DNA of 21,695 nt from an uncultured Campylobacter sp. (GCF_938045535.1 NZ_CALIMQ010000311.1:1-21695); one strand, 5' to 3'; counted from the stretch's first letter, positions 8,080-16,610 are shown. The notes: generated by a model not told the origin, from the letters alone. Made by a program: numbers and translations.

Positions 8080-8954
8080 GGGTGCTGGTACTGGGTATCG
8101 GCAACGTCATCTACGCGGACGAGGGCATAGGTGTGCACTTCGTCCGCGCGCTCGCGCAGAACTATAAATTTTATCCTAAAGCTAGCGCGCGAAATTCTAT
8201 GGCGGGCGAAAATTTTGCGGCGCAGAATTTTATGCAAAATTCTGTCCAAGTATCTGCGATACAAAATTCTAGCTTGCAAAATTCCATAGAATGCGACTTC
8301 TCGCAAAATTCTGCGGATACAAATTCTAACTCTGAGCAAAATTTCGCAGCAGTAAATTTAGACCGAAATTCTACTTCAGAACATTCCGCAAAGCAGAATT
8401 TCGCTTCAAATTTTACTTCGCAGAATTCCCTTATAAATTCCGCAGCGCAAAGCTCTATCGATTCGGACTTTGTCGCCGTAAATTCAGCCGCGCCGAGCAG
8501 TAGCGCGGATCAGATTCGCTTTATCGACGGCGGGACGCTAGCTAGCTTTTTGATGCCTACGATGGCGGAATTTGATGAAATTTTGCTTGTAGATTGCATA
8601 GACGCGGACGGCGCAAAGGGCGGCGAGGTGTATTTTTTCGACTACGACGCGATGCCTAAGCAGATCAGCTGGAGCGGTTCGGCACACGAGGTCGAAATGC
8701 TCCAAACCCTGCAGATGATGGATCTTTGCGGCGATCTGCCTCACGTTAAAATTCTAGCGGTCGTGCCGCAGCGCATCGAGGAAGCGAGCTTTAAGCTAAG
8801 CTCCGTGATATTAGAGTCCTCAAAAATCATGGAAAAAACGGCGCTTAAGTACCTATCGGATCTTGGCTTCGCGCATGAAAAAATCGCCGATCTTAGCGCC
8901 CAAGATATCGCGGATCGATTTGCAAAAAGGGGGCGAGATGATAGTAGCATATGA
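8076..8954 (+). CDS. hydD: Hydrogenase maturation protease HydD with a ~110-residue low-complexity insertion
   Basis: Nickel-dependent endopeptidase (HybD/HyaD type) that trims the HydB C-terminus. The TTG at 8076 is preferred because it gives MRVLVLGIGN, the usual family start, and overlaps the hydC stop. The nickel-sensing residues are E16 (YADEG), D173 (LLVDCID) and H204 (SAHEVEM). Compared with E. coli HybD (E16, D62, H93) the offset is 0 at Glu but 111 at both Asp and His, so about 111 residues are inserted between residues about 33 and 148. That stretch is rich in Asn, Ser, Gln, Ala and Phe and should be disordered. The catalytic core looks intact. The 3' end overlaps hydE by 17 bases. 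The length is 292 residues, where family members have about 160-180. Confidence 0.92.
   Translation: MRVLVLGIGNVIYADEGIGVHFVRALAQNYKFYPKASARNSMAGENFAAQNFMQNSVQVSAIQNSSLQNSIECDFSQNSADTNSNSEQNFAAVNLDRNSTSEHSAKQNFASNFTSQNSLINSAAQSSIDSDFVAVNSAAPSSSADQIRFIDGGTLASFLMPTMAEFDEILLVDCIDADGAKGGEVYFFDYDAMPKQISWSGSAHEVEMLQTLQMMDLCGDLPHVKILAVVPQRIEEASFKLSSVILESSKIMEKTALKYLSDLGFAHEKIADLSAQDIADRFAKRGRDDSSI
8190..8487 (+). repeat. RAATTY-motif array encoding the HydD insertion
   Basis: Sixteen RAATTY words start at 8192, 8210, 8225, 8237, 8264, 8279, 8306, 8321, 8339, 8354, 8366, 8396, 8408, 8423, 8435 and 8480. Every spacing is a multiple of three (12, 15, 18, 27, 30 or 45), so all lie in one codon phase and encode Asn followed by Ser, Phe or Leu. 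I find no AATT in the stretch that is not flanked by R and Y. The density is about one per 20 bases, against about one per 230-290 in hydA and hydB. Confidence 0.85.
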
Positions 8955-10575
8955 GTTTAATTACCTTAATGAAAACGCGCTGATAGCGCACTTCTTGCTG
9001 TTTTATGCTCGCAAAAGCGCACTTGAGTTTTGCCTGAAAAAAGAGGCGAGCTTAATAAGTCTTTTCGTGCGCGGCAGTAAGGATGAAATTTTAAAATTTA
9101 GCGACGAGGCGATGCCGCTGATTCCAAACTCCATATTTTTGGCAAAATCCTCCGTGCGCGTGGTGGACGAGGGCGGCGCCGAAGCGAAAACGCTGAAATT
9201 TAACGGCATGTTTGAAGGTGCCTCCTTGGGCGATTTAAGCAAATTTTTAGAGGATGAAATTTCAAACGCAGCCAGTCAGGCTAAATTTAATAATTTTACC
9301 CCGCGAGTGATGAAGGAATACCTCGCTCACGCCGAGCCGTCTCAAAACGAATTCGGAGTAATAAGCGGCGCTAGCGTGCTTCATGAGGGAAAATTTGAAG
9401 CGGTAAACAGGGAGAATTTTGCTCGCTTACTGGAGTTTTGCCGCATAAACTTATTTCATGCTCAGCAGGTGCAGATTAAGCGCGGCGGCGCAACTTTCAC
9501 ATTCAAGGCGGACGTGGATTTTAGCGCCGACTTTCTGATAGCTGCAGGAGTGGGCGCGCTGGATGGGATTTTTGTGAGCGATGAAAAGAGCAAAATCGCG
9601 CTCGCAGCCTTCGAAAAGCCGCTCATAAGCCTAAAAACCAATGTGATCTTTAGAAAAAACCACGAGGACACGCCTAAATTTTTTGACGTAAAGCTTGCGG
9701 GCGACATATTCGTGTTTGCGCTGGTGCGCGCTTTGGCAAGCGACGAGATCTATTTTTTAAGCGCAAAATGTGAAAATGCGGCGCAAAAAGATAAAATTTT
9801 TAAAGTCGCGCCGCTGCAAAACGGCTTTTTGATCGTGCAAAACGAGGACTTTCTAAGCGACGCCGCAAGCGCTTATCTGAAAAACTCAAAGGACAAAAAC
9901 TCCGCTCTTTTTGCGCTTACGTGCCGCGAAAAGGGGCTTTTAAATGATCCCAAAAAACGGGTCTTGCGCTGCTTTTTGGGAGTGGGCACGGATGATGAGA
10001 TCACAATTTATGGCGAAAGCTCTAAAAAAATTCTGCTTAAATTTGATCTGCCGCGCAGTTTTGACGAACTCAAAGCTCAAATTTGCGCAGATGAGACGGG
10101 CGCGAAGTTGTTTGAAAATTTTAGCGCCAAATTTAACATAGACGCCGCGAAAATCGATGAAATTTTAAAAAGCGCGAATGCGGGATTTTACGGTATCTTT
10201 AGCGTCGCCGCGCAGCTTATCTGGGGGCGCGATGCGGCATTTTTAACGGCGGCTGCGGAGGATTTTGCGGGCGGCAAAGGGGTACGGCTCGATTTTTGCA
10301 CGGACGAGCGCGGCTGCGTGCAAGCGGATAAAATTTTGCGCTCGGCGATGAGCTATGCACTCGCAGGCGCCAATGAAAAGCTGTTTGCGTTCGGATTTTT
10401 CGATAGTTTGGGCTATTTTTTAAGCGATCTGGCGGATGAGCGCAAAGAGGATTTTGACGTTTTGATCTTCGGCGGCGCGATGTTTGGCGGGCGCAAATTC
10501 GCAGATTTAATGCTTAAGCTTTGCAAAAATTTTGACGCGAGCTTTAGCGACAGCTTCGCGCTTCAAGCTCGCTAG
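8938..10575 (+). CDS. hydE: Hydrogenase accessory protein HydE (HypF-related C-terminus)
   Basis: Protein of 545 residues following hydD, the position of hydE in Wolinella and Helicobacter, where it is needed for hydrogenase activity; its chemistry is not settled as far as I know. The start at 8938 (MIVAYEFNYLNENALIAHFL) has AAGGGGG upstream and overlaps hydD by 17 bases. No classical catalytic motif is evident over most of its length. The C-terminus (DVLIFGGAMFGGRKFADLML) resembles the SGGVFQN segment of the HypF carbamoyltransferase domain, which suggests a degenerate HypF/Kae1-like fold; this is inference from pattern only. No signal peptide or membrane segment is seen, so it is cytoplasmic. 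Neither long low-complexity insertions nor RAATTY arrays are present. Confidence 0.8.
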   Translation: MIVAYEFNYLNENALIAHFLLFYARKSALEFCLKKEASLISLFVRGSKDEILKFSDEAMPLIPNSIFLAKSSVRVVDEGGAEAKTLKFNGMFEGASLGDLSKFLEDEISNAASQAKFNNFTPRVMKEYLAHAEPSQNEFGVISGASVLHEGKFEAVNRENFARLLEFCRINLFHAQQVQIKRGGATFTFKADVDFSADFLIAAGVGALDGIFVSDEKSKIALAAFEKPLISLKTNVIFRKNHEDTPKFFDVKLAGDIFVFALVRALASDEIYFLSAKCENAAQKDKIFKVAPLQNGFLIVQNEDFLSDAASAYLKNSKDKNSALFALTCREKGLLNDPKKRVLRCFLGVGTDDEITIYGESSKKILLKFDLPRSFDELKAQICADETGAKLFENFSAKFNIDAAKIDEILKSANAGFYGIFSVAAQLIWGRDAAFLTAAAEDFAGGKGVRLDFCTDERGCVQADKILRSAMSYALAGANEKLFAFGFFDSLGYFLSDLADERKEDFDVLIFGGAMFGGRKFADLMLKLCKNFDASFSDSFALQAR

Positions 10576-10858
10576 ATCGGGCATATATGCGTATTTTTGA
10601 CAAAGCCTTGAAGCCTTATTCGCAAAACGGCGAGTTGCGCGGGCATTGCGGTGCCGATAGCCGCGCCATACGGGCTAAGCTTAGCGCTATAATTTGCGCA
10701 AAATTCCAAAAAATCGGCAGACGTGGCGAGCTTGTAGTATCAAATTTTATTAAATTTAGAGCATATTTTGCAGCGCCCGGTACGTTTTATCCGCCCGCTG
10801 CGAGCGCAACTTGCTTGCAAAACAGCTCCTGCGGCGCGCAATTTATGAAAGCACGTGC
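10576..10858. other. Gap between hydE and hypF without a convincing gene
   Basis: 283 bases with mixed composition. An open frame at 10587-10862 (91 codons) ends on the hypF start through an ATGA overlap, but its product resembles nothing I know, its Cys/Ala/Arg-rich composition looks like out-of-frame translation, and no good ribosome-binding site precedes it. No clear promoter or terminator is visible. Confidence 0.5.
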
Positions 10859-10999
10859 ATGAAAGCGGCTAAATTTGAGGTTTTCGGAGCGGTGCAGGGG
10901 GTCGGATTTCGCCCGTTCGTTTACAAACTCGCCGTGGATTTGGGGCTGAAAGGCGAGGTTTATAACGACGGCGAGGGCGTTAAAATCATCGTTTGTGCA

Positions 11000-11555
11000 G
11001 ACCTTTCCGAGCCGCAAAAAGGCTCGATTGATAAAAATTACGCCCCTTTAAATTTAAGTGAGCCAAATTCTAACGAAATTCAAGCGCAGAAAGTATCGTC
11101 ATCGGCTGCTCGGTCTTTAAATTTTGCCGAGTCGGATTCTAACGAGGCCGCGAACTCATCACTAAATTTTGCAAGTTCAAATTTAAATGAGAACTCCTTT
11201 TCGCCGCAGAGCGCGCCGAGCTTGCCAAATGATTTGACCGGCTTGTCGCGCGATTTATCGAATGATTTAGCAAGCCTGCCTGATTTAGATTTGACGAGCA
11301 ATTTGCAAGCCGCGGCGAGCGAGAAATTTTTACCAAACCTATTCAAGACCGATCTAAACGAGCAGGGCTCCATTTTGCCCGCTTCGTCGGATCAAAATTT
11401 CATCGTGCAAAATTCGTCGCAGCAGCGCGGTATGTCGCAGAATGAATCGTCGCAAGGCTTGCAAAATATTAAGCGCGACTTGCAAGATGCGAAGTGGGAT
11501 TTGGACGGCTTTAAACACGATTCGCAAAGTACCGAGCAAGATCTGCGCGAAAAAG
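11000..11555 (+). repeat. HypF insertion 1, inside the acylphosphatase domain
   Basis: About 180 codons separate the acylphosphatase strand ending VKIIV from EILKIFEQRLYSETPPLCRI, which are adjacent in ordinary HypF. It holds about nine RAATTY words, of which seven share the phase encoding Asn-Ser/Phe/Leu. Its 3' part (about 11473-11556) reads as four degenerate 7-residue units: RDLQDAK, WDLDGFK, HDSQSTE, QDLREKE. Confidence 0.75.
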
Positions 11556-12284
11556 AAATTTTAAAAATTTTCGAGCAGCGCCTTTACAGCGAGACGCCGC
11601 CGCTTTGTCGTATCGATAAAATTATCCGCACCGATCTAAGTACGCAAGATTTTATGCAGAATTTTACTGATTTTAAGATCACGCAATCCAAGGAGGGACG
11701 TAAATTTAATCCGATTTTGCCCGATTTTGCGATCTGCGATCAGTGCAAAAAAGAGTTTTACGATCCGCAAAATCCGCGCTTTCATTACCCATTTATCAAC
11801 TGCACGGATTGCGGCCCGCGCCTTAGCATCATCGCCGCGCTGCCGTACGACCGCGCAAACACCACGATGAGGGAGTTTGAGATGTGCGAGTTCTGCCGCG
11901 GCGAATACACGGACCCGCTCACGCCGCTATCACGCCGAGCCGATCTCCTGCCCGCACTGCGGCCCGCAGCTGTTTTTATGCGGCGCGGACGGCGAAATTT
12001 TATCAAGTGGCGAGGAGGCGATAGCGCGCACGGCGGATCTTTTGCGGCGCGGAGAGATCGGTGCGATCAAGGGGATGGGCGGCTTTCACATCGTCTGTGA
12101 TGCGACGAACGAGCGCGCGGTACGCATGCTACGAACGCTCAAAAAGCGCCCGAGCAAGCCCTTTGCGATCATGTGTCGCGACGCAGCGCAGGCATGGCGC
12201 GCAGCTAGCTTAAGCGCAGAGGAGGAGGCACTGATAGATTGCAATGTCAAGCCGATCGTGATTTTAAAAAAGCGCGAGTTTGTT

Positions 12285-12900
12285 TGGCGCGCGCAGACGG
12301 GCTTTGCGGCGGATTTCGGCACGCAAAATTTAAAGGCGCAAAGCGAAAATTCTATATTGCTGAAATTTACTAGCGAGCAAGAGAATTCGGCGCAAGGGCA
12401 GGGCTCTGCGCTACAAAATTTACGCAATTTCGCAGCGCAAATTTTTAGCAAAATGGCGCGCCGTAATTTTGCCTGTGTTGCGTCGGTTGCGGGAGACTCG
12501 CGGAGCGCAGCAAACGAGCTAGGACGCGCATCGAATGGGTCTGGTTCGCAGTACGCGGCTAAAAATTTGAACTCGCCGCAAGCAGAAGGCGAGCCAAAGC
12601 TGCGACATACAGCTAATGAGTTAAATTTACAGTCCGCAGCGGATAGCCAAGACTTGCGATGCGCGGCGAAGAAGTCTGATTCTTGGTTTGCGACGGACGA
12701 GTCTATTTCGCAAAATTCGGCGAATATGCAGAGCTTGCGACATGCTGAGGATGGGGTAGACTTACAGCGTGCGACGTGCGAGCCGAGTCCGCAACAGACG
12801 ATAAATTCGGAAGGCTCATGCTCTGCGCAGGCGTGTGTAGCGGACGCGCACGGCGCATATTCCGATAAGATGGGCGATTTCGTGAGTTTACCTGCGAGCT
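12285..12900 (+). repeat. HypF insertion 2, in the YrdC-like domain
   Basis: Roughly 205 codons lie between VKPIVILKKRE and the conserved IAPSVAPDLNKIGIFLANTG segment, which in normal HypF are separated by a few residues. About ten RAATTY words occur, eight in the same Asn-X phase, and two other AATT words lack R/Y flanks. Its central part is a 27-base tandem array listed separately. Confidence 0.75.
12528..12851 (+). repeat. Degenerate 27-bp (9-residue) tandem repeat within hypF
   Basis: Twelve consecutive 9-codon units begin with a small residue at exact 27-base steps from 12528 to 12825: A, A, A, T, A, A, A, S, A, A, T, A. Example units are TANELNLQS, AADSQDLRC, AAKKSDSWF, ATDESISQN, SANMQSLRH and AEDGVDLQR. 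Leu or a bulky residue recurs at unit positions 6-7. Units are strongly diverged, so this is an old array held in frame. Confidence 0.65.
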
Positions 12901-13189
12901 TTTCGGCGATTTTTAGGGCAGGCATGATTTTTATCGCTCCAAGCGTGGCGCCGGACCTTAATAAAATCGGCATTTTCCTAGCCAACACCGGCGTACATCT
13001 GCTGCTTTTTGAATACTTTGATCGCCCGATCGTCGCCACAAGCGCCAACATTAGCGGCGAGCCCATTATTTTTAACGCCGAGGAGCTGCGCGCGAAGCTG
13101 GGCGGCGTCATCTCGTTTTACCTGGATAACGACCGCGAAATTTTAACGCCGAGCGACGATAGTATCGCGTTTTTGCAGGAATTTAAAAA

Positions 13190-13975
13190 AGAAGCTGCAA
13201 GCGCGAATGTAAACGATCGCGCGCACGATATATACACGCTTGAGACCCGGGCTCACAGCGAGAATATGGCGCAAAATTTTGAAGCACCGCATGCTATGTC
13301 GCTTCCCTCGATCGATACGAAGTCCGATTTGAACGTGATTATAAAGCGGCAGCCGAATGAAAATACGTCAAACTCGAAAAGCGATGATCTGAAACGGGCA
13401 AATTCCAAGCAAGGCTCGAAGCGTGATCCGAGTGAAGGTCTGCAAAGCTCGCAAGTAGCCGTTTGCGAGCTAAAAAATTCGCAGAATTTATCCAAAAAAG
13501 CAAAAAACGAGCAAGAAAGCGCCGCACTAGGTAGCATCTGCGATGCGGCGGCAGCCGATGAAAGCGCCGATGCGGCGATAGATAGTTGTGACACGCTCTC
13601 GGATGACGGGCACAACGTCGTGGCATCAAACGATGAACGCGACGGTGCATCTTTAAATTTTAAAAACGGCGTGGCATTGATTGATATGAAGCGCCGCAGC
13701 CCCGAGAACGCGAAAAATTTTAAAAAAGCAAAAGGCGAGCAGGGCGCGGCAACATTGAGCGATAAATTTGGCGCCGCACCTTCAAATTTAAAAAGCGACG
13801 TAGCGGCGTCAAGCGAAGTCATGCATAATATCGCAGTCCCGGATAGCGAGCGCTTTGCGACTTCAAATAGCAAGCGAGGCGCGATCCCAGGCAGCCAGGA
13901 CACAACATTAAATTTTAAAAACGGCGTCGCAGCGTTAAATTTCAAAAGCGCGAACGATCAAGCGAGCGGAATTTT
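13190..13975 (+). repeat. HypF insertion 3, before the LFLRTSRGMSP segment
   Basis: About 260 codons are inserted between SDDSIAFLQEF and LFLRTSRGMSP, normally separated by about ten residues. It contains a 20-base direct repeat (13653-13672 and 13908-13927, 255 bases apart, identical, both encoding LNFKNGV) and semi-periodic 8-residue units towards its end (AVPDSERF, ATSNSKRG, AIPGSQDT, TLNFKNGV). About twelve RAATTY words are present. Confidence 0.7.
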
Positions 13976-14799
13976 AGATCGCGCGCTGTTTTTGCGAACA
14001 TCTCGCGGAATGAGCCCAAAAATTTTCCCTAGCAAATTCCGTGCCAAAGGTACTTTTCTCGCGCTCGGAGCGGAGCTGAAAAATGAGTTTGCGATCTACA
14101 AAGACGGGCAAATTTTCATCTCACCCTACATCGGCGATCTTAAAAACGTCGCCACGAATGAGCGATTTTTCGCGCTTTTAGATATGTTCGTGCGCGCCTA
14201 CGAGCTGAAGTTTGACGCCGTCATCGCGGATTTGCACCCGCAGTTTTCGCACACGCGTTTTTTCGAGCAGCGCGGATACCCCGTAGTTCGCTACCAGCAC
14301 CATTTCGCGCACCTGGTGTCGAATCTGGCGCAAAACGATCTTCTTTTTAGCGGCAAAAAATACCTCGGCTTTTGCTTTGACGGCACCGGCTACGGCACGG
14401 ACGGCACGATCTGGGGCGGCGAAGTGATGGTGTTTGACCCGCACGGCTATCGTCGCATCGCAAAATTTGACGAGATCGAGCTTATCGGCGGCGAGAATGC
14501 TATCAAAAACATCTACAAGCTTGCGCTCGCACTCGTGTTTAAATTTAATGCAAAGAATGCTGCACGCGAGTTTTTGGCAAAATTTAATGCAAGCGAAGTG
14601 GCAAATTTAGAAAAAATCGCGCCGCGTGCCATCCGCTCAAGCTCGCTAGGGCGGCTGTTCGATGCATTTGCGGCGGTCATTTGCGACCTACGAGCCGTAA
14701 GTTTCGACGGCGAGGCGGGCATGCGGCTAGAAAACCTATACATCCAGGGCTGCGAACAGAGTTACAGGTTCGCGCTAAAAAGAGCAAATGGGGTAGAGA

Positions 14800-15260
14800 T
14801 TTTGAGCGATAAAAGCCATGTCGGCGGCGTAGCAAGCCCGAGCGAGAAATTTGTCGCCGCAAAAAATCCTATCCGCAGCGCAGAGCGTAATGACAGCAGC
14901 AGCGTCTGCGCGGGAAATTCTATCGACGGCGCGGTGGGCGTAGCAGAAAATTTTAGCGATTCTATAGATTGCAATAGTTGTCCGGCAAATTTTGCCAGCG
15001 GAGAAAGATTTGCAGCCGCGAATGTTTGCAGTGCGGCGGGCAAGACCGAAAATTCTACATCAAATTCCGAGGCCTACGATGCCGAGCAAAATTTTGCCTA
15101 TGCTCCGAATTTAGCAAGCACTTGGGGTTTAAATTCCACGAACGAGATAAATTATAATTTATCAATGAGTACGGCAAATTCTGTGCCGAATTCCATATCA
15201 AATGCCGAAGCGAATTCTGCACTAAATTTCACGACAAATTCCACGGGCGGCGGAGTACCG
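14800..15260 (+). repeat. HypF insertion 4, in the carbamoyltransferase domain
   Basis: About 150 codons between ENLYIQGCEQSYRFALKR and ECYVIDYKEAFLQAL. Fourteen RAATTY words lie in about 460 bases; thirteen share the Asn-Ser/Phe/Leu phase (for example ENF, ANF, ENS, QNF, PNL, ANS, PNS, LNF, TNS). Two further AATT words lack the R/Y flanks. This is the insertion most like the one in HydD. Confidence 0.78.
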
Positions 15261-15575
15261 TGGGGCCTTGAGGGCGAATGCTACGTGATCGATTATAAAG
15301 AGGCGTTTTTGCAGGCTTTGCGCGATGAGCCGCGCTTGGCTGCGACGAAATTTATAAACGGCCTGGCAAACTTCATCGCGGAGTTTGCGGAGAGCTTCGG
15401 GCTCGAGGTCGCACTAAGCGGCGGAGTCTTTCAAAACGCCACGCTTCTAAATCTTACGTGCGCAAAGCTGCGCGCGCGAGGGATAAAATTTCATCTAAAT
15501 CGCGCCGTTCCTTGCAACGACAGCGGCATCGCATACGGGCAGCTCGCGGCGTATCTAAGCGAAATTTCGCGCTAA

Positions 15576-16125
15576 GCTCGTCCATAAAAAACGCAATTAT
15601 AGCCGTTAAGCTCGCTCTTTGTAAAAATTTATTAGTCTCATCTCGCCGCTAAATTTGATGGCTCTGCGCCCTGCCTGCGCTTTGCGTAAATTCTAACGCT
15701 ACGGGTGGTAAAATCCACCGCAGCTAGCTTTTCTAAATATGTCGCAGCCGAAACGTTAAAATTTTAAAATTTAACGACGCGCCGTTGCCTGCCATAGCGT
15801 CACGCGTGCTATTACGGCGATCGATACAAAATTCTACCGCAACGCGTGGCTAAATACTGCGCAAATCCCAAGCTAAGACGCTATTTAGCGCCTGACTCTT
15901 AAAATTTGGACGCAAGCTCGCGGTAGAATTTAAAATAACGTAGCACCGGTAAATTTCATCGCGCTAGTACTAAAATACAACGCGAAATCGCGAGCAAAAT
16001 TTCAAAATACGCGCGGCGCCTCAAACTTTAAATTTTAAAGAATAAGCCAAATTAGCGCAAAATTCTTACTATTTGAGCGGAATTTCGGTAAAATTACATT
16101 CAAAATACGCGAAATGAGGGGAGCT
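15576..16125. other. Non-coding gap between hypF and nikR, rich in RAATTY
   Basis: 550 bases without a credible gene. About 13 RAATTY words are embedded in GC-richer filler with recurrent GCTAAA, CGCAA and AAATACGCG-like pieces. No strong terminator hairpin follows hypF. TAAAAT at 16089-16094 could be the -10 box of nikR, and GAGGGGAGCT directly before 16126 is its ribosome-binding site. Confidence 0.5.
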
Positions 16126-16557
16126 ATGAAAAAAGAGGAAAAAGAGAGCGCCGTAAGATTTAGCATTTCGCTGCCGACGAAGCTTTTTGAGGATCTCGAT
16201 GAGATGGTGCGCGCCAAGCAATACCTAAGCCGCAGCGAGTTTATCCGCGATCTCATACGCGAAAAGATGGTCGAGGGCGTGCTTCACGGAGATGGCGAGG
16301 ATGACTGCGTGGGCGTGCTTTGCATCGCTTACGATCATCACCAAAGCGATCTAATCGAGCAGCTCGTAGAGATCGAGCACCACGCAAACGTCACCATCGT
16401 CAGCACCAGCCACTTCCACATCGACGAGCGCCACTGTTTCGAGGAGATCACGATGCGGGATAAAATTTCAAAGATCGAGCGGCTCGGCGCCAAAATCGGC
16501 GCGCTAAAAGGGGTAAAATTTTCCAAGCTCGTAAACGCGGTAATCACCGAAGCGTAG
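16126..16557 (+). CDS. nikR: Nickel-responsive regulator NikR
   Basis: Ribbon-helix-helix nickel sensor of 143 residues. The start at 16126 is chosen because GAGGGGAGCT immediately precedes it; the ATG at 16114 overlaps that site. Residues 9-50 form the DNA-binding RHH domain (VRFSISLPTKLFEDLDEMV, SRSEFIRDLIREKM). The C-terminal ACT-like domain has the square-planar nickel ligands H85, H96, H98 and C104, with spacing identical to E. coli NikR (H76, H87, H89, C95). It lies between hypF and hypB, so control of the hydrogenase and maturation genes or of nickel uptake is likely. I did not find a convincing operator by eye. It shows no insertion and appears intact. Confidence 0.94.
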   Translation: MKKEEKESAVRFSISLPTKLFEDLDEMVRAKQYLSRSEFIRDLIREKMVEGVLHGDGEDDCVGVLCIAYDHHQSDLIEQLVEIEHHANVTIVSTSHFHIDERHCFEEITMRDKISKIERLGAKIGALKGVKFSKLVNAVITEA

Positions 16558-16579
16558 GCTTTTGAGCATTTTTAAAAAC

Positions 16580-16610
16580 AGCGCGTCGCGCTAAATTTTA
16601 CGCGCTTTTA
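16580..16610 (+). terminator. Probable intrinsic terminator after nikR
   Basis: AGCGCGT (16580-16586) pairs perfectly with ACGCGCT (16600-16606), followed by TTTT then AAATTT. An alternative tighter hairpin, AGCGC/GCGCT, forms within 16580-16592. It lies 23 bases after the nikR stop. Confidence 0.5.

Larger units (their letters stand above)
10859..15575 (+). pseudogene. hypF: Carbamoyltransferase HypF, greatly enlarged and interrupted by a frameshift near 11921
   Basis: HypF turns carbamoyl phosphate into the thiocarbamate on HypE that becomes the cyanide ligands. Start 10859 gives MKAAKFEVFGAVQGVGFRPF, the acylphosphatase domain. Zinc-finger pairs are CDQC/CTDC and CEFC/CPHC. The YrdC-like domain has GAIKGMGGFHIVCDA and ATSANISGEP. 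The Kae1-like domain has ALGAELKNEF, YIGDLKN, HHFAH, GTGYGTDGTIWGGE, SSLGRLFDAF, ALSGGVFQN and NDSGIAYGQ. Frame changes between CEFCRGEYTDPL and RRYHAEPISCPHCG; two extra bases near 11921 would restore DPLxRRYHAEP, so a 2-base deletion or a sequence error is likely. About 1570 codons in all, roughly double the usual 750, because of four low-complexity insertions. All conserved domains are otherwise intact, so an assembly error or very recent lesion is more likely than an old pseudogene. Confidence 0.88.

Noticed and set aside
8170..8500. Inteins or group I/II introns as an explanation for the HydD and HypF insertions
   Set aside because: No splicing motifs, Cys/Ser junction residues with a C-terminal His-Asn, endonuclease domain or intron-like structure is visible; the segments are simple-sequence and in frame.
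10587..10862. Open frame of 91 codons that ends in an ATGA overlap with the hypF start
   Set aside because: The product has no recognisable features, there is no good ribosome-binding site, and its composition looks like spacer DNA; the overlap may be chance.
11900..11930. Programmed ribosomal frameshift or phase-variable tract in hypF
   Set aside because: No homopolymer, slippery heptamer or evident stimulatory signal lies at the frame change; the simplest explanation is a 2-base loss or a sequence error.
12086..13111. Antisense open frame of 341 codons opposite HypF insertion 2
   Set aside because: It is a by-product of GC-rich, stop-poor repeat DNA; it runs across both conserved hypF sequence and the insertion and has no start signals or family resemblance.
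13253..13945. Antisense open frame of 230 codons opposite HypF insertion 3
   Set aside because: Same reason: palindromic AAATTT words and low complexity make both strands open, and the protein is low-complexity Ala/Ser/Phe with no domain.
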